From Candidatus Bacteroides intestinipullorum (GTDB lineage: Bacteria; Bacteroidota; Bacteroidia; Bacteroidales; Bacteroidaceae): DNA of 59,667 bases. The notes under the pieces were generated by a model that was not told the DNA's origin, did no database searches, and was given only the letters and a program-made list of their open reading frames with translations. Position numbers and translations under genes: made by a program. Location of the stretch: contig JAHLFO010000100.1 in assembly GCA_018883785.1 (NCBI GenBank), forward strand, positions 1 through 59,667. Reading direction: 5' to 3'. Positions 53,468-59,667 of the stretch are shown here, in pieces; the first letter of the stretch is position 1, and each line of letters opens with the position of its first letter.

Positions 53468-55365
53468 TTCTGTTCGGTGGTTTGATTGATATTATCCGTG
53501 GGCAAAGGTACGAATTCTTTGGATGCAGCAATCGGGTCGGGCGCAGAATTTGCCTCGAAATGCGTTTCCAATGCCTTTGCTTTGGCTTCGCCCACGATGG
53601 CAGCCAGTGCTTCATGTCCGGCCTCGCGGATGCGTTTCACGCTCTTGAATTCCTTTAGCAGGGCTTCTTTGGCTTTGGGACCGATGCCTTTGATGTCATC
53701 CAGTTCCGAGGCTATCTGACGTTTGCTGCGCTTCTCGCGGTGGAAGGTGATGGCATAGCGGTGTACCTCGTCCTGGATGCGTGTCAGCAGCTTGAAGAGC
53801 GGGCTGGTCTGCTTCATGCCGATGACTTGCGCCGGGCTGCCGAACAGCAGCTCCGACGTGCGGTGCCGGTTGTCCTTGGCCAGGCCGGCGATGGGGATGT
53901 CCAGATGAAGCTCGTCCAACACCTCTTTTACGGCGCTCATTTGCCCTTTTCCACCGTCGGTGATCAGAAGGTCGGGCAGGGGCGTGTTCTCCTCTATGGC
54001 ACGCTGATAACGTCGTCTGACGACCTCTTGCATCGAGGCATAGTCGTCCGGTCCCTCTACCGTCTTGATATTGTACTTGCGGTAGTCCTTTTTGGACGGC
54101 TTTCCTTTGACGAAGACCACACATCCCGCCACGGGGTCAGCGCCTTGGATATTGGAGTTGTCGAAGCATTCGATGCGGATAGGCAATCGATCCAGGTGCA
54201 ACGCTTCCTGGATTTCCTTCAGCAGCCGGGTGGTGCGTTGCTCGGGATTCAGCTTCTCGGCTTGTTTCAGGCGGTCTGCCTTGTATTGCTTCACGTTCAG
54301 GATGGAGAGGTTGAGCAAGGTCTTCTTGTCTCCCCGTTGCGGCACGGTGAAAACGACATCTTTCAGCTCGATGTCGAGGGGGAAGGGGACGATGATCTCG
54401 CGCGAATGGCTCTTGTAGCGTTCGCGCATCTCGACGATGCCCATCGCCAGCAGTTCCTCCTTGCTTTCGTTCAGTTGTTTCTTGTATTCGAAGGTGAAGG
54501 CTTGGTTGACGGCTCCGTTCGTGATGTGCAGGTAGTTGATAAAAGCTGCGTTTTCATCGTTGTCTTCTTCGATGGAGAACACGTCGATGTTGTGCAGCAC
54601 GTGGCTGACGACTTCCGATTTCGACCGATAATTCTCCAGCAGCAGGTATTTCTCTTTCACCTTTTGCGCCTCCTCAAATTTCATCTCTGCGGCCAAATCC
54701 TGCATCTGCTGGTAGAGCTGCTGCTCGATGTCCCGCGTGTTGCCCTTCAGGATTTCCTTGATCTGGGCGATGTTCTGCATGTATTCTTCATGCGACTGCT
54801 TGCCGATGCAGGGGCCTGCGCAGTTCTTGATGTGATATTCCAGGCACACTTGGAACTTTCCTGCCCGGATGTTTTCCGGCGTCAGGTTGTGGTGGCACGT
54901 CCGTAGCGGGAACAGGTGCTTGATAAGGTCCAGCAATGCATACATGGTCGGCACGTGGCTGTATGGCCCGAAGTAGGTGGAACCGTTGCGGATGATTTTC
55001 CGCGTGCGGAATACGCGGGGGAACCATTCGTTCTGCACGCAGATGGAGGGGTAGGTCTTGTCGTCTTTCAGCAAGACATTGTAGCGCGGCTTGTATTTCT
55101 TGATGAGGTTGTTCTCTAGCAGCAGGGCGTCTTCCTCTGTTTTCACCACGATGTACCGGATGTCGGCTATCTTGCTGACCAGGACGCGCGTCTTGCCCGG
55201 TTCGTGCTCGCGGTTGAAGTAGGAAGAGACGCGCCGCTTCAGGTTCTTTGCTTTGCCTACGTAGATGATGGTGCCCTCGCTGTTCAGGTATTGGTAGATG
55301 CCGGGACTTTCTGGCAGGTTGAGCACGATGCCCCGCAGGTAGTCGTTGGCCTTGAGTTCGTCCAT
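53464..55365 (-). CDS. uvrC: UvrABC excision nuclease subunit C
   Basis: The 633-residue protein has the N-terminal GIY-YIG nuclease (SPGIYQYLNSEGTIIYVGKA), a UVR motif region near residue 210, the RNase H-like nuclease domain (ITDGGKGQMSAVKEVL) and C-terminal helix-hairpin-helix repeats. It makes the two cuts in nucleotide excision repair. It follows apt by 90 bp, a gap that folds into a branched hairpin. Confidence 0.97.
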   Translation of the reverse strand: MDELKANDYLRGIVLNLPESPGIYQYLNSEGTIIYVGKAKNLKRRVSSYFNREHEPGKTRVLVSKIADIRYIVVKTEEDALLLENNLIKKYKPRYNVLLKDDKTYPSICVQNEWFPRVFRTRKIIRNGSTYFGPYSHVPTMYALLDLIKHLFPLRTCHHNLTPENIRAGKFQVCLEYHIKNCAGPCIGKQSHEEYMQNIAQIKEILKGNTRDIEQQLYQQMQDLAAEMKFEEAQKVKEKYLLLENYRSKSEVVSHVLHNIDVFSIEEDNDENAAFINYLHITNGAVNQAFTFEYKKQLNESKEELLAMGIVEMRERYKSHSREIIVPFPLDIELKDVVFTVPQRGDKKTLLNLSILNVKQYKADRLKQAEKLNPEQRTTRLLKEIQEALHLDRLPIRIECFDNSNIQGADPVAGCVVFVKGKPSKKDYRKYNIKTVEGPDDYASMQEVVRRRYQRAIEENTPLPDLLITDGGKGQMSAVKEVLDELHLDIPIAGLAKDNRHRTSELLFGSPAQVIGMKQTSPLFKLLTRIQDEVHRYAITFHREKRSKRQIASELDDIKGIGPKAKEALLKEFKSVKRIREAGHEALAAIVGEAKAKALETHFEANSAPDPIAASKEFVPLPTDNINQTTEQK

Positions 55366-55380
55366 AGTGCGTTGGTTTTA

Positions 55381-55448
55381 GGCGCGGGTCAAGCGGGCGC
55401 TGCCATTGAGACGGGAACTTTCCCGTGGAGACCGCCTGATCCGCGCCG
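55381..55448. repeat. Branched hairpin in the apt-uvrC gap
   Basis: GGCGCGGGTCAAGCGG (55381-55396) pairs, with small bulges, to CCGCCTGATCCGCGCC (ending near 55447), and an inner stem ACGGGAA/TTCCCGT sits between them. No T-run follows on the minus strand, so it is more likely an RNA-processing or stability structure than a terminator. Confidence 0.6.
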
Positions 55449-55455
55449 GATAGGA

Positions 55456-55980
55456 TTAAACGGCAAGCACCGTGTCCAGCTCTACGTCGTTGCCGAACAT
55501 TTCTCGTCCGTTGAGGGCTTCCAGTTCGATGAGGAAGTTGACGTAGATCTTTTTGGGGTGCATCGTGTGTACCATCTCGCAGGCGGCGTGCATCGTGCCG
55601 CCCGTGGCCAGCAGGTCATCGTGCAGCAGGACGACGTCATCCGGCCCGATGGCGTCTTTGTGGATTTGGATGGTGTCCGTACCGTATTCCTTGGCGTAGC
55701 TGATCTCGATGGTCTCGGCAGGCAGCTTGCCCGGCTTCCGTACCATGATGAAACCAGCGCCCAGCTTCTCGGCCAGGATGGCACCCAGAATGAAGCCGCG
55801 CGATTCGATGCCGGCCACCTTGGTGATGCCTTTGTCCTTGTACATTTCGTATAGAATGTCGGCTGCAGTGCGCAAGGCTACCGGGTCTTTGAAGAGGGTG
55901 GTCACATCGTAGAACAAGATGCCCGGTTTAGGGTAATCGGGTATTGTCCGGATGCTTTTCAGAAGTGTTTCTTTGCTCAT
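55456..55980 (-). CDS. apt: Adenine phosphoribosyltransferase
   Basis: The 174-residue protein has the PRPP motif VVLLHDDLLATGGTMHA and the type I phosphoribosyltransferase fold with VAGIESRGFILGA. It salvages adenine to AMP. It lies downstream of mnmG, with a parS-like site between them, and 90 bp before uvrC. Confidence 0.97.
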   Translation of the reverse strand: MSKETLLKSIRTIPDYPKPGILFYDVTTLFKDPVALRTAADILYEMYKDKGITKVAGIESRGFILGAILAEKLGAGFIMVRKPGKLPAETIEISYAKEYGTDTIQIHKDAIGPDDVVLLHDDLLATGGTMHAACEMVHTMHPKKIYVNFLIELEALNGREMFGNDVELDTVLAV

Positions 55981-56013
55981 ATTCAGTTATTTTATAGGGT
56001 TTATTCAACTTTT

Positions 56014-56029
56014 TGTTTCACGTGGAACC
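56014..56029. promoter_or_regulatory. Candidate parS centromere-like site
   Basis: TGTTTCACGTGGAACC fits the ParB-binding consensus TGTTNCACGTGNAACA over its 14-bp palindromic core, with only the last base differing. It lies between mnmG and apt. mnmG (gidA) is often close to the chromosomal parAB/parS region and origin. No parA or parB gene is in this window. Confidence 0.55.
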
Positions 56030-56039
56030 CATGCGCCTC

Positions 56040-57914
56040 TCATCGTCCGCAGAGCACCAAGAGGACGTTGATGTCGCTGGGGGATACGCCGGGGATGCGG
56101 CTGGCTTGTGCGATGGTCTCCGGGTCAATCTTGGTGAGCTTCTGCCGTGCTTCTGTGGAGAGCGATTGCAGGCTGTTGTAGTCGAAGCGGCCTTTGATCT
56201 TGATGGATTCCAGCCGGGCCAGTTTGTCTGCGATGATACGTTCGCGGCCGATGTAGCCTTCGTACTTGAGCAGAATTTCCGCAGCCTCGATGATTTCCTC
56301 TTTGCGGTCGGTCAGGCGATCCAGTTCGCGTTGGAAGGCGGGAATTTGCGTAGCGATGTTCTTCAGCGTCACTTGCGGCCGGTTGATGAGGTCCACCAGT
56401 TTGCAGCCTTGGCGAAGGGGTGTGGTGCCCAATGTTTCGAGGAAGCCGTTGATAAGTGCCGGTTTGATGGAGTACGTGCGGGTGAAGTCCACGATGCGGC
56501 GGATGGCTTCGCGTTTGCTTTGCAGCAGGGCATGGCGTTCTTCCGAGGCCAGGCCCAGATGCCATGATTTCTCCGTCAGGCGCATGTCCGCATCATCCAT
56601 CCGGAGCAGGATGCGGTATTCGGCGCGCGACGTGAACATCCGGTAAGGCTCGTCCACGCCTTTCGTCACCAAGTCGTCTATCAGCACGCCTATGTAGGCT
56701 TCGTCTCGTCCCAGGGTGAACGGTTCGCCACCGTGGCAATTGATGTGGGCGTTGATGCCGGCGATGATGCCTTGCCCCGCAGCTTCCTCATAGCCCGTGG
56801 TGCCGTTGACTTGTCCGGCGAGGAAGAAGTTCTTCACTTTCTTCGATTCCAACGTGTGCTTCAGTTGGGTGGGGTCGAAGTAGTCGTACTCGATGGCATA
56901 GCCCGGACGGTATACGACCAAGTCGCGGAAGGCGGGAATTTGCTTCAGCGCCTCGATTTGTATTTCCATCGGCAGGGAGGAGGAGAAGCCGTTGAGGTAG
57001 TACTCTTGCGTGCTTTCGCCCTCCGGCTCCAGGAACAACTGGTGTTGCGGCTTGTCCGGGAAGGTGACTATCTTGGTCTCGATGCTGGGGCAATAGCGTG
57101 GGCCGATGCTTTGGATCTGTCCGTTGAAAAGGGGGGAATCGGGCAGGCCGCGACGCAACACCTCGTGTACTGCTTCGTTGGTGAAGCAGCTCCAGCACGG
57201 CAGTTGGCGCAAGGGGTGGATGCCCGTGTCGAGGAAGGAGAATTTATGGAAATCATTCTCTCCGTCCTGGGCTTCCATGTCCTCGTAATGCACGCTCCGT
57301 CCGTCTATGCGCACGGGTGTCCCTGTCTTCATTCGGCCGAATTCGATGCCATGACTGGCGATGGATTCGGTCAATTCGTACGAGGCCGGCTCGGAGATGC
57401 GCCCGCCCGGCAGCATGACGCGGCCGATGTGCATCAGGCCGTTGAGGAAAGTTCCGGCGGTCAGCACCACGCATTTCGCCCGGAAGGTCACGCCCCACAC
57501 GGTGAGCACGCCCCGTACCTCGCCGTCCTCCACCAGCAGTTGGCGGACGGTGTCTTGCCAGATGTGCAGGTTGGGTGTGTTCTCCAGCACTTCGCGCCAG
57601 GCCCAGATGAATTTGTTGCGGTCGCATTGGGCGCGTGGGCTCCACATGGCGGGACCTTTCGAGCGGTTGAGCAAGCGGAACTGGATGGCGGTGCGGTCGG
57701 TTATGAGACCGGTGAATCCGCCCAGTGCGTCTATCTCGCGTACGATTTGTCCCTTGGCGATGCCACCCACGGCGGGGTTGCAACTCATTTGGGCAATCTT
57801 GTTCATGTCCATGGTGATGAGGCAGGTCTTCGATCCGAGGCGGGCAGCCGCCGAGGCGGCCTCGCATCCGGCGTGGCCTGCACCGATCACAATAACGTCG
57901 TAATTGAATTCCAT
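56040..57914 (-). CDS. mnmG: tRNA uridine-5-carboxymethylaminomethyl modification enzyme MnmG
   Basis: The 624-residue protein has the FAD-binding start (VIVIGAGHAGCEAASAAARL), ITMDMNKIAQMSCNPAVGGI, the catalytic-region GDGEVRG-like loop (VEDGEVRGVLTVWG), FFLAGQVNGTTGYEEAAGQG and a C-terminal helical domain. With MnmE it modifies U34 of some tRNAs. It heads the leftward operon with apt, uvrC, dtd, mazG and deoC. Its -7 box is at 57939-57947. Confidence 0.97.
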   Translation of the reverse strand: MEFNYDVIVIGAGHAGCEAASAAARLGSKTCLITMDMNKIAQMSCNPAVGGIAKGQIVREIDALGGFTGLITDRTAIQFRLLNRSKGPAMWSPRAQCDRNKFIWAWREVLENTPNLHIWQDTVRQLLVEDGEVRGVLTVWGVTFRAKCVVLTAGTFLNGLMHIGRVMLPGGRISEPASYELTESIASHGIEFGRMKTGTPVRIDGRSVHYEDMEAQDGENDFHKFSFLDTGIHPLRQLPCWSCFTNEAVHEVLRRGLPDSPLFNGQIQSIGPRYCPSIETKIVTFPDKPQHQLFLEPEGESTQEYYLNGFSSSLPMEIQIEALKQIPAFRDLVVYRPGYAIEYDYFDPTQLKHTLESKKVKNFFLAGQVNGTTGYEEAAGQGIIAGINAHINCHGGEPFTLGRDEAYIGVLIDDLVTKGVDEPYRMFTSRAEYRILLRMDDADMRLTEKSWHLGLASEERHALLQSKREAIRRIVDFTRTYSIKPALINGFLETLGTTPLRQGCKLVDLINRPQVTLKNIATQIPAFQRELDRLTDRKEEIIEAAEILLKYEGYIGRERIIADKLARLESIKIKGRFDYNSLQSLSTEARQKLTKIDPETIAQASRIPGVSPSDINVLLVLCGR

Positions 57915-57938
57915 TCGTCCGATGTTTATTTAGTACGT

Positions 57939-57947
57939 GCAAAGGTA
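57939..57947 (-). promoter_or_regulatory. -7 box of mnmG
   Basis: The minus strand reads TACCTTTGC some 25 bp before the mnmG start. No TTTG was seen at the usual distance. The 57948-58344 gap upstream holds a perfect inverted repeat and a 22-bp array but no gene. Confidence 0.55.
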
Positions 57948-58067
57948 AGAAAAAGTTGGGGAATGTCGGCCATCGGACGTATTCTGTTGCATTTTCCCGG
58001 CTTTATTTACGGGCAGCGGGACGGATGGCGGAGAAAATCGCAGCCAAATCGTGGTGGAGCGAAACAC

Positions 58068-58131
58068 AAAGCAAGCATAAATCCACAGATTTGTGCCTCA
58101 TCAGAAGCGTTTGTGGATTTATGCTTGCTTT
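58068..58131. repeat. Perfect 20-bp inverted repeat upstream of mnmG
   Basis: AAAGCAAGCATAAATCCACA (58068-58087) and its exact complement (58112-58131) enclose a 24-nt loop. On the minus strand the hairpin ends in TTTGTGTTTC, so it may terminate the GH20 transcript. It may equally be a remnant of a small element. Confidence 0.8.
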
Positions 58132-58251
58132 AATTCGGGTTTTGACGGGATCTGCGTTGGCAAAATGACAGATTTCGAGCTATGCGGGAAACTGTTGCAT
58201 CCGGCATGAAATAGACGCTTTGGGCGGGCATCCGGGCGGGTATGTCTCCGT

Positions 58252-58317
58252 CCGCGCTTACCCATGCCTGCGCCCGTGCTTACCTATGCCTGCGTCCGTG
58301 CTTACCTATGCCTGCGT
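58252..58317. repeat. 22-bp tandem array, locus 5 (three units)
   Basis: Units start at 58252, 58274 and 58296, the last two being identical (CCGTGCTTACC, then TATGCCTGCGT). A partial copy follows at 58318. It lies about 27 bp past the GH20 stop and 120 bp from the inverted repeat at 58068-58131. Confidence 0.93.
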
Positions 58318-58344
58318 CCGCGGGCAGGTATATACCTCTTTCGG

Positions 58345-59667
58345 CTACTTTCCGGCAGCGGGGGGCAGCACTACGATTTCGTCCGTGAAGATCCATCCGC
58401 CCAGCTCTTTGCCCGAACGGGCCTGTACGCGGACATAGCGAGCTTTGGTTTTTCCCTTCCACGTATGGTTGGCGAAGGCGAAGCCCGGTTCACGGCTCAC
58501 TTTGTGTTTTTCGCGTTTCAGCCGCTTGAACTTCTGTCCGTCATTGGAGACGGAGATGATGACCTCGGCCGGCAGGAAGACCTCCGGTCCGGCAGCCTGC
58601 ATGAAGTCGGCGCCGATGCTGCCAATCTGCGTCTCCTCGCCCAGGTCGATGGTCACGTCAAGACGGTTGCGCGAGATGAATCCCTGCCAGCGTCCGTCCG
58701 AGTAGGTCCAGTCGCCGCGCAGGCCGTCCGTCAGGCTCTTGTCGCCAGCGGCCTTGTAGGTCTCGTTGAAGGGTGCGTTGTAGGTGACGGGCTTGCCCAG
58801 GGCCAGGTGCTCGATGGGCTCGCGCGATTCAGGCCGGTGCCCCACTTCGTCCTTCAGCGGGAAGGGGTGGTAACCGTTGGCGGTCATCCAGTCCACGGCC
58901 ACCAATGCGCGGTTGCGGAAGTCGGCGAAATCCTTGCGTTCCGGTTCGCTCCAGCCCACTTCGGCTACGGCCAGCAGGCGCGGGTACATCATGTATTCAT
59001 ATTGCTCGTCCGTGGAGATGTATTCGGCCCATTGGTTGGCCTGAACACCATAGACCAAGGCTTTCTCTTCGGGGGTGAAATCGGCCTTGACGGGGTCATA
59101 GGAATATACCTTCTCCAGCGGTACGTATCCGCCGATGGCCTCGGGCTGGCTGATGGGGGCATCCTGGTAGTAGTCCAGGTAGAAGAACTCGGCCGGTGTC
59201 ATCACGGCGCGATGGCCCGAACGGACGGCCTTCAGTCCGCCTTCCTCGCCGCGCCAGGACATGACGGTGGCGTTTGGTGCCAGTCCGCCTTGCATAATCT
59301 CGTCCCAACCCAGCAATTTGCGGCCGTGCTTGTTGAGGAATACCTCCATGCGGTGGATGGCGTAACTTTGCAGTTCGTCCACGTCCTTCAGCCCCTCGTC
59401 CTTCATGCGCTGCTGGCATTTGGGGCAGGCCTTCCACGGGTTCTTGTTGGCTTCATCGCCGCCGATGTGGATGTATTCCGAGGGGAAAAGTTCCATGACT
59501 TCTGTCAGGACATTCTCCAGGAATTCAAAGGTTTTTTCGTTGCCGATGCAGAACTCGGCGTTCTTGTACGGCTCGCCCGAGCAGGACATTTCCGGATAGG
59601 CGGCCAGTACCTCTTCGGAGTGGGCGGGCATCTCTATTTCGGGGATGATGGTGATGTGGCGCTCGGC
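58345..59667 (-). CDS. GH20 beta-N-acetylhexosaminidase, 5' part outside the window
   Basis: The 441 visible residues are the C-terminal two-thirds of a GH20 enzyme; the frame runs on past the window edge. The catalytic Asp-Glu pair is in YIHIGGDEANKNPW and the substrate-binding WDEIMQGGLAPNATVMSWRG is present. The end (about the last 140 residues, GSIGADFMQAAGPEVFLPAE) is a beta-sandwich like an F5/8-type carbohydrate-binding domain. It removes terminal N-acetylglucosamine or galactosamine from host or dietary glycans. The ATG at 59631 is internal, as the codons before it (HITIIPEIE) continue the family match. Confidence 0.93.
   Translation of the reverse strand, partial: AERHITIIPEIEMPAHSEEVLAAYPEMSCSGEPYKNAEFCIGNEKTFEFLENVLTEVMELFPSEYIHIGGDEANKNPWKACPKCQQRMKDEGLKDVDELQSYAIHRMEVFLNKHGRKLLGWDEIMQGGLAPNATVMSWRGEEGGLKAVRSGHRAVMTPAEFFYLDYYQDAPISQPEAIGGYVPLEKVYSYDPVKADFTPEEKALVYGVQANQWAEYISTDEQYEYMMYPRLLAVAEVGWSEPERKDFADFRNRALVAVDWMTANGYHPFPLKDEVGHRPESREPIEHLALGKPVTYNAPFNETYKAAGDKSLTDGLRGDWTYSDGRWQGFISRNRLDVTIDLGEETQIGSIGADFMQAAGPEVFLPAEVIISVSNDGQKFKRLKREKHKVSREPGFAFANHTWKGKTKARYVRVQARSGKELGGWIFTDEIVVLPPAAGK

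Overview
The window reads as a chromosomal segment of a GC-rich member of the Bacteroidales, most likely Bacteroidaceae. The evidence is threefold. Promoter boxes recur in the Bacteroidota form TAnnTTTGC, several with a TTTG-like box about 19-20 bp upstream. Bacteroidota families are present: BACON-domain lipoproteins, a DUF2723 membrane protein, an M64 peptidase with a lipoprotein signal, DUF6722 and a SusE-free glycan-enzyme set. Gene order such as rimP-nusA-infB-cvpA-suf and mnmG-apt-uvrC-dtd-mazG-deoC also fits. No rRNA, tRNA, CRISPR array, phage or insertion sequence was recognised.

Layout. 1-1,850: edge of a leftward gene, an HxlR-type regulator divergent from a cupin gene with tandem palindromic operators, and two tiny membrane-protein genes. 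1,899-11,790: a leftward core block (rimP, nusA, infB, cvpA, sufB, sufC, sufD), with the suf genes split by an opposite-strand lipoprotein gene. 11,867-16,737: drug/metabolite exporter, exonuclease III, a TPR histidine kinase with LuxR-type response regulator, and a small hypothetical gene. 17,059-26,122: an AT-richer BACON lipoprotein plus M64 peptidase operon, then a DUF2723 protein with a NodB-type deacetylase. 26,447-31,893: sialate esterase, GH9 glucanase, acyltransferase 3 and a Crp-like regulator. 32,166-41,588: a rightward run with a flavin-binding protein, serine acetyltransferase, rRNA methyltransferase, DPP-IV-like peptidase, PurD, a membrane protein, an in-frame YqaA-ZnuA fusion and ZnuC. 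41,575-50,603: RNase R, cation efflux, an epimerase/PAP2 pair that may act on sphingolipids, AqpZ and DNA polymerase I. 50,691-57,914: polyprenyl synthase and the mnmG-to-deoC operon. 58,345-end: truncated GH20 hexosaminidase.

The most unusual signal is between the genes. Five separate intergenic regions carry a tandem array of a degenerate 22-bp unit with the core CCGTGCTTACC (or its complement). Two further arrays of unrelated sequence (a CTCCCA...TGGGAG dyad at 43,846 and a short one at 16,915) have the same 22-bp period. Heptamer AAGAATG repeats, a composite palindromic element in the xthA leader and recurrent GGCGCGG hairpins add to the repeat load.

Functionally the core genes cover translation, tRNA modification, DNA repair, Fe-S assembly and nucleotide salvage. 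The accessory genes point to a gut glycan and protein degrader with lipoprotein-anchored hydrolases. Protein names come from recognised motifs. Promoters, terminators and operators were read by eye and are not experimentally supported.
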